A stretch of DNA of 64,000 bases, taken from Vibrio hannami (GTDB lineage Bacteria; Pseudomonadota; Gammaproteobacteria; Enterobacterales; Vibrionaceae). Position numbers and translations under genes: made by a program. The DNA is taken from positions 1,426,001-1,490,000 of the forward strand of contig NZ_JARQZP010000007.1 in NCBI RefSeq assembly GCF_029589055.1, in the 5' to 3' direction. The notes below the pieces were generated by a model. It saw only the letters and a program-made list of their open reading frames with translations. It was not told the DNA's origin and ran no database searches. Numbering within the stretch: the first letter of the stretch is position 1; every line of letters begins with the position of its first letter. Positions 9,088 to 17,920 of the stretch are shown here, piece after piece.

Positions 9088-10359
9088 ATGGCACAATTTA
9101 TTGACCGCCGACTTAACGGCAAAAACAAAAGTACTGTAAACAGACAGCGCTTTTTGCGACGCCATAAAGAAGCAATCAAAGAATCCGTTGCTGACGCAGT
9201 TAACAGACGTTCAATCACTGATACCGAAACCGGTGAAGATATCGCGATACCGCATAAAGATATCAAAGAGCCAACGTTTCATCAGGGTCAGGGTGGGCGC
9301 CGCGAACGAGTTCACCCGGGAAATGACCAGTTTATTACCGGTGACAAAATGGAACGCCCGAAAGGTGGCGGAGGCGGTGGTGGCGCTGGAGAAGGCGATG
9401 CCAGCCCCGATGGCGAAGGTCAGGATGAATTTGTATTCCAGATATCCAAAGATGAGTACCTGGATATCCTATTCGAAGATCTTGAGCTACCTAATCTGGA
9501 AAAAAATCAGATCAACAAAATCACCGAATGGAAAACCACTCGCGCCGGTTACCAAACCGCGGGTAATCCTTCAAATATCGCAATCGTCCGCTCGCTGCAG
9601 CAATCCCTTGCTCGAAGAACGGCGATGACAGCGGGGAAACGTCGTGCGCTCAACGAGCTGGAAGAAGAGCTGGAACGTATTAAGAACAACGAACCAGCAC
9701 AACCGCTGGAAGAGAAGAAAATCAAACAGGAGATTCAGGAGCTTCGCGACAAGATATCTAAGGTACCGTTTTTAGATAGTTTCGACCTACGATTCAAAAA
9801 CTATGAAAAGCGCCCTGTTCCATCCAGTCAGGCCGTTATGTTTTGCTTGATGGATGTTTCTGGCTCTATGGATCAGGCAACTAAAGACATTGCAAAACGG
9901 TTTTACGTATTGCTCTATATGTTCCTGACCCGGACCTATGAGAACGTCGAGGTGGTATTTATTCGTCACCATACTCAGGCAAAAGAAGTGGACGAGCACG
10001 AGTTTTTCTATTCACAGGAAACTGGCGGAACCATTGTGTCCAGTGCACTGAAATTAATGAAAAAAATCGTAGAAGACCGTTATCCACTTGGTCAATGGAA
10101 CATCTACGCTGCTCAAGCCTCTGATGGAGACAACTGGGCCGATGACTCACCTAAATGTAGAGAGATACTCGAAGAGAACCTGCTTCCTAGTTGTCAGTAT
10201 TACTCATACATCGAAATCACCCGCAGAACCCATCAAACACTTTGGCACGAGTATGAAAAGGTACAAGAAGTGTTTGGTAACTTCGCAATGAAGAATATCC
10301 GTAGTGTGGACGACATTTTCCCTGTCTTCAGGGAGTTGTTCCAGAAAGAGACGGCTTAA
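9088..10359 (+). CDS. yeaH: YeaH/YhbH family protein (UPF0229), von Willebrand A-like
   Basis: A 423-residue protein; the E. coli YeaH length is about 427. It has a basic N-terminus, a Gly-rich linker (about residues 91-103), a charged coiled region, and a C-terminal VWA-like domain whose metal-site motif reads MDVSGSMD. It is encoded with the PrkA kinase and SpoVR in many bacteria, and the three are thought to act together in stress adaptation; the molecular role is unknown. It has a strong ribosome site (AAGGAG, six bases before ATG) and is followed after 16 bases by the spoVR start, so the three form one operon. Confidence 0.95.
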   Translation: MAQFIDRRLNGKNKSTVNRQRFLRRHKEAIKESVADAVNRRSITDTETGEDIAIPHKDIKEPTFHQGQGGRRERVHPGNDQFITGDKMERPKGGGGGGGAGEGDASPDGEGQDEFVFQISKDEYLDILFEDLELPNLEKNQINKITEWKTTRAGYQTAGNPSNIAIVRSLQQSLARRTAMTAGKRRALNELEEELERIKNNEPAQPLEEKKIKQEIQELRDKISKVPFLDSFDLRFKNYEKRPVPSSQAVMFCLMDVSGSMDQATKDIAKRFYVLLYMFLTRTYENVEVVFIRHHTQAKEVDEHEFFYSQETGGTIVSSALKLMKKIVEDRYPLGQWNIYAAQASDGDNWADDSPKCREILEENLLPSCQYYSYIEITRRTHQTLWHEYEKVQEVFGNFAMKNIRSVDDIFPVFRELFQKETA

Positions 10360-10375
10360 GGGAATGGGAGAACCT

Positions 10376-11906
10376 ATGGCGACAAAACAAAAAAATAGAT
10401 AACGCCTTGCCTGACGGACCAGACTGGACTTTCAGCCTGCTGGAAGACTATCACCAGGAAATAAAGCGCGTTGCTGAACACTATCGACTGGACACTTATC
10501 CAAATCAGATAGAAGTTATTACGTCAGAGCAGATGATGGATGCGTATTCCAGTATTGGTATGCCGATAAACTACCATCACTGGTCGTTTGGCAAGAAGTT
10601 TATCCAGACGGAACAGAACTATAAACACGGACAGATGGGACTGGCCTACGAGATAGTCATCAACTCTGACCCGTGTATCGCTTATCTAATGGAAGAGAAC
10701 AGTGTCACCATGCAGGCCCTGGTAATCGCCCACGCCTCGTACGGACACAACTCTTTCTTTAAGGGAAACTACCTGTTTCAGACCTGGACAGATGCGAGCT
10801 CAATAATCGACTACCTACTGTTTGCCAGAAACTACATATCCGATTGTGAGGAGAAACACGGTATCGAAGAAGTCGAAAAGATTCTCGACTCGTGTCATGC
10901 TCTGATGAATTTTGGCGTCGACAGATATAAGCGACCAGAGAAAATCTCAATCGCGGAAGAAAAGGTTCGTCAGGAAGAGCGAGAGACATACCTGCAATCA
11001 CAGGTCAATGAACTCTGGCGTACCGTGCCAAAGTCCAAAGAAAAAACAGAAGAAGAGAAGATGCGCTTCCCACAGGAGCCGCAGGAAAATCTTCTCTACT
11101 TTATAGAAAAACACGCACCTTTGCTTGAACCGTGGCAGCGTGAAATTGTCCGTATCGTGCGTAAGGTAAGCCAATATTTCTACCCGCAAAAACAGACGCA
11201 GGTAATGAACGAGGGCTGGGCAACCTTCTGGCACTACACCATCCTTAATCACCTGTATGATGAGGGAGTCGTGACAGATAAGTTCATACTGGAATTTTTG
11301 CATAGCCATACCAATGTGGTCGCGCAGCCTGCGTATAACAGCCCCTACTACAGTGGTATCAATCCATATGCGCTGGGTTTTGCTATGTTTCAGGATATCC
11401 GCCGAATCTGCGAAGAACCAACCGACGAAGATAAGGAGTGGTTCCCGGATTTAGCAGGTAGTAATTGGCTTGATGCCGTTCATTTTGCAATGAACAACTT
11501 TAAGGATGAGAGTTTCATCGCTCAGTATCTCTCTCCAAAAATAATACGCGACTTTAAACTGTTCTCTGTATTGGATGATGACAGAAAGAACTTTATTGAA
11601 GTCAGTGCTATCCACGATGATCTCGGGTATCGTCAAATAAGAGAAAAGCTGGCGTCTCAATACAACCTGAGCAACCTTGAACCAAACATACAGGTTTGGA
11701 ATGTCGACGTTCGTGGCGACCGTTCTATGATTCTACAGTATGTCCCACACGACAGAATCCCATTAGCCGACGGCTACGATGAGGTACTTAAACACCTGTA
11801 TCGCTTGTGGGGCTTTGACGTGATTCTTGAAGAGATTTCAGATACCGGGAGGAGGAACATTCTTGGTACTTGTCCTAAACAGGGGGTTACTACACCGGAA
11901 ACCTAA
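10376..11906 (+). CDS. ycgB: SpoVR family protein (YcgB), start region frame-disrupted
   Basis: About 509 residues when the frame is restored. SpoVR-family proteins accompany PrkA and YeaH and influence stress survival or sporulation; their chemistry is unknown. Typical blocks are LPDGPDWTF, SIGMPINYHHWSFGKKF, HASYGHNSFFKGNYLF and MNEGWATFWHY. The natural start is ATG 10376, with GGGAG five bases upstream, but that frame stops after eight codons at 10400-10402. Removing one base from the A7 run at 10389-10395 joins it to the main frame. Otherwise the first start codon in the main frame is TTG 10407, with no good ribosome site. A sequencing error, a real mutation or slippage on A7 are all possible. 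Confidence 0.9.
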
Positions 11907-11946
11907 GAAAGACGGTGGATATTGAATGACTTGTTGCTAAAAAATC

Positions 11947-11984
11947 ATCCCGGACAAGCTAAAGTGAAGTCCGGGATCTTTTTT
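11947..11984 (+). terminator. Terminator of the yeaG-yeaH-spoVR operon
   Basis: A nine-base perfect stem (ATCCCGGAC / GTCCGGGAT) with a 13-base loop, then a T-run. Confidence 0.92.
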
Positions 11985-11990
11985 AGCCAG

Positions 11991-12030
11991 ATTCCGTACT
12001 ACGCTCGTTCCTCGCTATACGGATTGACAA
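11991..12030. repeat. Possible degenerate palindromic intergenic repeat
   Basis: Inverted arms TCCGTA (11993-11998) and TACGGA (12018-12023) flank a CT/CG-rich centre and end in TTGACAATG. The layout recalls the short palindromic repeats scattered between Vibrio genes, in a decayed form. Only one copy is in this window, so repeat status is an inference. Confidence 0.3.
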
Positions 12031-12053
12031 TGAACTAGTTTTTACAATTTAAG

Positions 12054-12233
12054 CTATCGACGTTCATCCATTTCCATTACCCGAGCCTCTGGTTCAAGTA
12101 ATACTGGAATGCCCTCTTTTATCGGAAAGGCTAACCTGTCCAGCTTACAGATCAGTTCCTGTTTTTCGCGGTCAAAGATAAGTTTACCTTTACATACTGG
12201 GCAAGCGACGATTTCAAGCAGACGATGATCCAT
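12054..12233 (-). CDS. ycaR: Trm112-family zinc-ribbon-like protein YcaR
   Basis: A 59-residue protein that begins MDHRLLEIVACPVCKGKL and contains the Trm112/UPF0434 pattern CPVC, ICKLDRLAFPI and GIPVLL. In E. coli ycaR is next to lpxK and kdsB. Trm112 proteins activate methyltransferases in eukaryotes and archaea; the bacterial role is not settled. A second Cys pair is incomplete (one Cys in LICK), as in many bacterial members. It overlaps the 3' end of lpxK by 20 bases, showing translational coupling at the end of the msbA-lpxK unit. No kdsB follows it here. Confidence 0.93.
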   Translation of the reverse strand: MDHRLLEIVACPVCKGKLIFDREKQELICKLDRLAFPIKEGIPVLLEPEARVMEMDERR

Positions 12234-13221
12234 ATTCTTTCCTAACTCGTTCTATTTTATTCATTATTTTCTGCTCATCTTCTGGTTTGAAGCAAGCAGC
12301 CACTGGTAAGTACCACCAGTTCTCTTTGGCAAATTTGTCGCATTTTACTGCGTCTTTTTCCGTCATAATGACGTTATCTCCGAGCTTTTGCAAAGCATCA
12401 AGCTCGGATTGCTCAAAATCTTTATGATCAGCAAAGCCTTGCGTTTTCACAAGGTCTGCACCCAATTCCTGTAGAGTTTTAAAAAATCTCGGAGGGTGAC
12501 CTATACCCGCAAAAGCGACTAATTTATCCAGTTCTGTCACCAGGCGTTTTTCGCCCGTTATCATGTTCACTGCCATATCGGGAGCTAACTGCATAGGTAA
12601 CTCGGCGTCGTGAGCAAAACCGCCATTTGTAACCACAAAATCGACATCGCTTAGCCGCTCTAACCCTTCACGCAAAGGGCCCAATGGGATGAATTTTTGG
12701 TTTCCAAAACGTCGCTGACCATCTACAACCACAAATTCGATATCTCTCTGCAACGCATAGTGTTGAAGGCCATCATCGGTGATAACGATATCTACATCGT
12801 GTTCAAGCAGTAGTTTGACCGCGTTTTTTCGAACCGGGTCAACGACAACAGGGACTCCTGTTCGTTTAGCAATAAGTTTAGGCTCATCACCACACTCTTT
12901 TACTGATGTATCAGCGCCCACATAAAGTGGATAGTGCTTAGCTTTACCACCATAGCCACGGGAAACAACACCTGGCTTGTACCCTGCCCGTAGGAGTTGT
13001 TCAACTAACCAGATAACCACTGGTGTTTTCCCATTCCCACCTGCAGTGATATTACCAACCACAACCACAGGAACCGGAGCCCGATAACTCTCTTTATTGC
13101 CATTTTGATAGTTGTTTTTTCTGGAACGACTTATCACCTTGAATAGCTGACTCAAAGGCCACAAAAGTGGCCACAGCAATTTTCCAGCGATATGGTTTTC
13201 AAACCAGATTTTTTCAATCAT
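12214..13221 (-). CDS. lpxK: Tetraacyldisaccharide 4'-kinase
   Basis: A 335-residue inner-membrane-associated kinase that phosphorylates the 4' position of the lipid A disaccharide, the sixth step of lipid A synthesis. The N-terminal hydrophobic anchor (about residues 10-28) precedes a P-loop NITAGGNGKTPV, and further family blocks are VSRGYGGK, VITDDGLQHYAL and MTEKDAVKC. The gene starts five bases after the msbA stop, so the two are one transcript; the pairing of the lipid A flippase and kinase is conserved in proteobacteria. Confidence 0.97.
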   Translation of the reverse strand: MIEKIWFENHIAGKLLWPLLWPLSQLFKVISRSRKNNYQNGNKESYRAPVPVVVVGNITAGGNGKTPVVIWLVEQLLRAGYKPGVVSRGYGGKAKHYPLYVGADTSVKECGDEPKLIAKRTGVPVVVDPVRKNAVKLLLEHDVDIVITDDGLQHYALQRDIEFVVVDGQRRFGNQKFIPLGPLREGLERLSDVDFVVTNGGFAHDAELPMQLAPDMAVNMITGEKRLVTELDKLVAFAGIGHPPRFFKTLQELGADLVKTQGFADHKDFEQSELDALQKLGDNVIMTEKDAVKCDKFAKENWWYLPVAACFKPEDEQKIMNKIERVRKEYGSSSA

Positions 13222-13226
13222 CGGAT

Positions 13227-14978
13227 TTACTCACCAAACTGGACTTTAGCCAGTTGAGCATAAGCACCCTCTTTCTGGAGCAGTTCAGAATGAGTACCGC
13301 GCTCTATCACTTCACCTTCATCCACAACCAGAATTTCATCAGCGTTTTCAATTGTCGACAGGCGGTGGGCGATAACCAAAACGGTCTTGTTCTTCTGAAG
13401 TTCGTCCAAAGCAGACTGTATAGCCCTTTCAGATTCAGTATCCAGAGCAGAGGTCGCTTCATCCAGAATAAGTACAGGCGCATCACGAAGTAGCGCTCGT
13501 GCAATAGCGATTCGCTGGCGCTGGCCTCCGGAAAGATTGGCTCCGTTCTCACCAATCACGGTATCCAGACCATCTTCCATTTTTTCAATAAAGTCCATCG
13601 CATAGGCCAATTTCGCCGCTCGCTCTATCTGCTCGCGAGAAAAATTTTCGGTTGCTGCATAGGCAATATTGTTAGCAATAGTGTCATTGAATAGATGGAC
13701 ATTTTGCGACACCAGAGCAAACTGCTGTCTAAGATTGTCCAGCTTATAGTCTCGGATATCGTGGCCATCGAGCTTAATTGAGCCACTATCCACTTCATAA
13801 AAGCGAGTAAACAGGTTCGCTATAGTACTTTTACCTGATCCTGAGCGCCCGACAAGAGCAACTGTTTTACCAATCGGTATATCGAAGCTGACCTTGCTCA
13901 ATGCAGGTTTCTCTTGTCCCTGATAGGTGAAGGTGACCTCTTCAACGTTTATATTACCTTTGGCTTTTTCAAGCTTATAAGTACCTTTGTCTTCTTCCGT
14001 TTCAAGATCCATTAACGAAAACAGAGTCTGGCTTGCAGCCATACCACGCTGGAACTGCGAAGTCACATTGGTAAGCGCTTTTAGAGGACGCATTAAGCCA
14101 AACATTGCAGAAAATACAACGGTGAACGTACCCGGAGTAAGCTGTTCTTTAATTGAGTCAATGCTCGCTAGGTACAACACAACAACTATCGCGACAGAGG
14201 CAATGATCTGAATAATCGGGTTTGCTGCTGCCTGCGCAGAAACAAGTTTCATGGTCTGTTGGCGCATTTGATTACTTACGTTGTCGAATCGCTGACCTTC
14301 AACATCCTGGCCACCATAGCTTAGTACGACTTTATGTCCTTTAAGCATCTGCTCGGCAGAGGAAGAAACCTTACCCATCGCTGTCTGCATATTCTGCGAT
14401 ATCTTTCTAAAGCGCTTAGAAACCACACTGATACCGAAAGCAACAACAGGAGCAACCGCAAACAGCACTAAAGAGAGCTGCCAGCTATTCCAGAACATCA
14501 GCACAACCAGACCGATAATACTTGCGCCTTCACGAACAATACTTACCAAAGCCTGACTGGTTGCAGCGGCTACTTGTTCTGAGTCGTACGTAATTCGGGA
14601 CAACAACGCTCCGGTCGACTCCCGGTCAAAAAACGCCACCGGCATGTGCATAAAGTGTCTGAAAATGCTTTGTCTCATTCTCATTACTACCTGACCGGAA
14701 ACCCAGCTCAAACAGTATGTAGAGATAAAACCACTGATTCCTCTTATCAGCATCATTCCAAAGATGATAAGTGGCAACGTTCGCAGAAAATCCGATTCGG
14801 CACTGCCAAACCCTTCATCAAGCAAAGGTTTTAACAGAGAAATCATATAAGTATCAGACACAGCGTTTATGATTAAAGCGATAACCGCTACAACAAGTCC
14901 GGACTTAAATAATCGAATAATTTCCCAAAGTCGTTTGAATGTCTGCCAGGTAGTGGCATCTTCGTGGTTTGTAGACAT
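13227..14978 (-). CDS. msbA: Lipid A export ATP-binding/permease protein
   Basis: A 583-residue half-transporter ABC exporter that flips core-lipid A across the inner membrane. Six transmembrane helices occupy the first 310 residues or so. The nucleotide domain has Walker A GRSGSGKST, signature LSGGQRQRIAIA and Walker B VLILDEATSALD, followed by the switch His (IAHRLST). The length and N-terminus match E. coli MsbA (582). It lies just downstream of comEC (30-base gap) and upstream of lpxK. Confidence 0.98.
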   Translation of the reverse strand: MSTNHEDATTWQTFKRLWEIIRLFKSGLVVAVIALIINAVSDTYMISLLKPLLDEGFGSAESDFLRTLPLIIFGMMLIRGISGFISTYCLSWVSGQVVMRMRQSIFRHFMHMPVAFFDRESTGALLSRITYDSEQVAAATSQALVSIVREGASIIGLVVLMFWNSWQLSLVLFAVAPVVAFGISVVSKRFRKISQNMQTAMGKVSSSAEQMLKGHKVVLSYGGQDVEGQRFDNVSNQMRQQTMKLVSAQAAANPIIQIIASVAIVVVLYLASIDSIKEQLTPGTFTVVFSAMFGLMRPLKALTNVTSQFQRGMAASQTLFSLMDLETEEDKGTYKLEKAKGNINVEEVTFTYQGQEKPALSKVSFDIPIGKTVALVGRSGSGKSTIANLFTRFYEVDSGSIKLDGHDIRDYKLDNLRQQFALVSQNVHLFNDTIANNIAYAATENFSREQIERAAKLAYAMDFIEKMEDGLDTVIGENGANLSGGQRQRIAIARALLRDAPVLILDEATSALDTESERAIQSALDELQKNKTVLVIAHRLSTIENADEILVVDEGEVIERGTHSELLQKEGAYAQLAKVQFGE

Positions 14979-15008
14979 AGATTAGTTTTATTGATGAAAA
15001 TAATCTGA

Positions 15009-17264
15009 CTATTCTACTCCCTTACGTAGCATCTGCCTATACCAAGTAACGGATTGGTTTTCCCTCATTTTTTCGATGTTCCAGCCAGTAGAATCGAAAT
15101 AGATTGAAATCTGACCAGATTCCCCAGTATCCAGCCACTCTATCCCATGATCCTGGTAACGTTGATATACCTTTTTGTGCGGCATTCCCCACTGGTTTCC
15201 CTTTGCCAGTGAGGCAATAGCGACCGAAGGAGAAACAGAATCCAGAAAGTACTTCGAAGACGACGTATTGCTTCCATGGTGAGGTACCAGCATAAGGTCG
15301 GCCTCCAATCCCTCTTCCTTGACCAGCAAGTATTCACTAATGAGTTCAACATCTCCTGTAAGCAGAATCGAACTGGTTGAATCCGAAACTTTAATCACAC
15401 ATGAATGCGGATTGTATGCCCGCTTTACTATCTTTGGCGGCCACAATGCCTCAAATCTAAGTTGTTGCCATTGCCAGGTCATACCTTTCATACAAGGGCG
15501 ATACCCTTCCAGTAGCTGGCTGGAGATTCTAAATTGAGGCTGAAACTCTTGCTCGATAAAACTTTTACCACCAGCATGGTCTGAATCGAGATGGCTGAGA
15601 ATCAAGGTATCCAAGTATTCAACTCCTCGACCATTAAGAATAGGAGCAATAATGGACTCAGCAATACTTCCTCCCTCCCAGCGGTTACCAGTGTCATAAA
15701 GTAAATGCTGGTCATTCTTCTCAATTAACACTGCTAAACCCTGCCCGACATCCAACACATCTATCCGCCAGCCCTCCCGTTTTTCCGGAGAATTCAAGTA
15801 AAACATATAGGCGACACACAATGTCAGGTAGTTGCGAACCGTGAGAACCGGGGATAAAAGCCAGATAAAAATCACACCAAACAGTGGCCAGATCAAGTCG
15901 ATTGGTAAGTGCTGCCAGCCGCTTTCTGCTGCGGCGATACTCCAGACTACAGGCTGAAGCAATAAATCGCACAGTTGCCAGACAAACTCAGAAAGTCCAT
16001 GAGAAAAGATGCTGCAGAGTAATGCCAGGAAAACGGTCGGAACCACAAAAAAACTGAAATAAGGCACCGCCCACAGATTAAAAAATGGAGAGTAGACGCT
16101 AGCTCCGCCAAAAGACGCGATAGAGATCGGTACCATTAAAACAATCAAAGCGAACTGAACAATAAGTGCCAGCCTGAACTTACTCAAAGACATCGTTAGA
16201 TGGTGAGTACTGAGAACGACAAGAATAGAGACTGCAAAAAACGAAAGCCAAAAGCTTGAAGACATACTGGCAAACGGATCAAGCAACAGCAACAAAGATA
16301 GCGTTAGCAAAAGTTTGAACCATGGGCTGTAGTTCAACCTCAGCATATTGAAAACCGACAACAACAAGCACATGGTAAAAGCTCTCTGGGTTGTAATACT
16401 AAACCCCGCCAACCAGGCGTAACATAACGCCAACGCAAGGCCCAAAATAACAGGGAGATGAAGAGCATTTACAGGGCTAAATGAGCCTATTGTTCGAAAT
16501 GCTCTTCCGAGGTTCCAACCAATAAAGTAGGCAATACCGATATGTAGACCAGAGATCGCTATAAGGTGGGTTAAACCGCTGCTACGTAGCTGTTGCCACA
16601 TCTCCGGAGTAACATCATTTCGGTCTCCAAAACTAAGCGCTTTGATCAACGCGTAGTTATCCAGCTTGTCCGACAAGTCCGAAAGACGTTTATGGAGCAT
16701 ATTCCTATACGAATGGGATGCAGCCTCACGGAAACATTCTTTAACAATCGCGATTCCCGCCCAGCCCTGGCTTGCATAATATCTTTCTTTATCAAATCCA
16801 GCCTCATTAAGGCGACCATAGACTGGCTTTATTCTCGTGCTAAATACCCAACGCTCGCCGTATTCCACAAGACAGGTAGCCGGTAACAATATTCTTACTT
16901 TGGGCCGTTGCCAGAAGGCTAGTTTTTGTCCGTTTATAGAATCGACCAAAAAAGTAGCCCCTAATCCATGACTTATTTGTTTAAAATGGCTGTCAACTCG
17001 ACCATTTATGGTAATATTCTCCCCGGCTTGGAACAGAGTGCTGACTTTCAAGTTGTAATGGTTAACGTGTATTGTTAGGGAGAAAATTGCGATAACTATT
17101 CCAACGGTCCACCGAAATAAACTGGTGCGATAAATTAGCGTTTGAACAAGTAATAGAAATAGTATCGACAGGAAGTTAGGAAATGTAATCCAGAACTGTC
17201 CGGAAATGCTAATTAGCGAAAAAACGAACAGATTCCAGCAGTAATTTAAGAGAGTCATTTTCAT
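15009..17264 (-). CDS. comEC: DNA uptake/recombination protein ComEC/Rec2
   Basis: A 751-residue polytopic inner-membrane protein that carries incoming single-stranded DNA into the cytosol during natural transformation. An N-terminal membrane and OB-like region is followed by the competence domain (HLIAISGLHIGI) and a C-terminal metallo-beta-lactamase-like domain with SHLDSDHAGG. It is complete with no frame break, consistent with a transformable Vibrio. E. coli YcaI occupies the same position upstream of msbA. It is divergent from the DUF2062 gene with only two bases between start codons, so their promoters must overlap the coding sequences or lie within this junction. Confidence 0.96.
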   Translation of the reverse strand: MKMTLLNYCWNLFVFSLISISGQFWITFPNFLSILFLLLVQTLIYRTSLFRWTVGIVIAIFSLTIHVNHYNLKVSTLFQAGENITINGRVDSHFKQISHGLGATFLVDSINGQKLAFWQRPKVRILLPATCLVEYGERWVFSTRIKPVYGRLNEAGFDKERYYASQGWAGIAIVKECFREAASHSYRNMLHKRLSDLSDKLDNYALIKALSFGDRNDVTPEMWQQLRSSGLTHLIAISGLHIGIAYFIGWNLGRAFRTIGSFSPVNALHLPVILGLALALCYAWLAGFSITTQRAFTMCLLLSVFNMLRLNYSPWFKLLLTLSLLLLLDPFASMSSSFWLSFFAVSILVVLSTHHLTMSLSKFRLALIVQFALIVLMVPISIASFGGASVYSPFFNLWAVPYFSFFVVPTVFLALLCSIFSHGLSEFVWQLCDLLLQPVVWSIAAAESGWQHLPIDLIWPLFGVIFIWLLSPVLTVRNYLTLCVAYMFYLNSPEKREGWRIDVLDVGQGLAVLIEKNDQHLLYDTGNRWEGGSIAESIIAPILNGRGVEYLDTLILSHLDSDHAGGKSFIEQEFQPQFRISSQLLEGYRPCMKGMTWQWQQLRFEALWPPKIVKRAYNPHSCVIKVSDSTSSILLTGDVELISEYLLVKEEGLEADLMLVPHHGSNTSSSKYFLDSVSPSVAIASLAKGNQWGMPHKKVYQRYQDHGIEWLDTGESGQISIYFDSTGWNIEKMRENQSVTWYRQMLRKGVE

Positions 17265-17266
17265 TT

Positions 17267-17776
17267 ATGCCAAAAAAACTTATCCAACGTTTTATGCCCG
17301 ACCATGAGATGATAAAGCGGCAGAAAGCATTAAAAATTTTTGGTAATGTGCTTTACAACCCAAACCTGTGGTGTTTGAACCGACGCTCCGCATCTGGTGC
17401 ATTTGCGCTGGGACTGTTTATGGCATTTGTTCCTCTTCCTAGTCAGATGATAATGTCCGCCGGTCTCGCTATTGTATTCAGTGTAAACTTACCGCTTGCT
17501 GTAGCCCTTGTGTGGGTAAGTAACCCAGTCACAATGCCAATCATGTTTTACTTCTGCTATAAGGTTGGCACCTGGATCATGCACACCCCCGCTCATCAAT
17601 TCCATTTTGAACTTTCTTGGCAATTTTTAGCTGAACAGATGAGTACTATCGGACCTCCATTCTTACTTGGCTGCCTGCTTTGCGGAACACTATGTAGCCT
17701 TATTGGCTATTTCGGCATTCGAGGACTCTGGCGATACTCTGTTGTCCGAAGCTGGCAGAAACGTCAAATACGTTAA
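17267..17776 (+). CDS. DUF2062 domain membrane protein
   Basis: A 169-residue protein with a basic N-terminus and about three hydrophobic helices. The motif RRSASGAFALGLFMAFVPLP followed by NPVTMPIMFYFCYKVG is typical of DUF2062 proteins. These are small inner-membrane proteins of unknown function, sometimes found next to glycosyltransferases or comEC. It is divergent from comEC, and the downstream hairpins separate it from lolE. Confidence 0.88.
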   Translation: MPKKLIQRFMPDHEMIKRQKALKIFGNVLYNPNLWCLNRRSASGAFALGLFMAFVPLPSQMIMSAGLAIVFSVNLPLAVALVWVSNPVTMPIMFYFCYKVGTWIMHTPAHQFHFELSWQFLAEQMSTIGPPFLLGCLLCGTLCSLIGYFGIRGLWRYSVVRSWQKRQIR

Positions 17777-17864
17777 AGAAATCGCGCGGCTATTTCCTCA
17801 TCTGAGAGTTCCAAATGAGGCTGAGGAAAAAAAGAATAAGTAAAAATCTAAGACTTAGAAAAAT

Positions 17865-17899
17865 GGAGACCCTAACGAGTTTAGGGGCTCCACTTTTTT
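17865..17899. terminator. Bidirectional terminator between DUF2062 gene and lolE
   Basis: A stem of about 11 bases (GGAGACCCTAA / TTAGGGGCTCC, one bulged or mismatched position) has a T-run on the plus side (ACTTTTTTG) and another on the minus side (CCATTTTTC), and serves the two convergent genes. Confidence 0.85.
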
Positions 17900-17920
17900 G
17901 TTTGTGGTGTAGCTAGGTAG

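Noticed and set aside
10407..10409. TTG 10407 as the true SpoVR start
   Set aside because: No good ribosome site, and a well-placed ATG with GGGAG lies 31 bases upstream in the adjoining frame.
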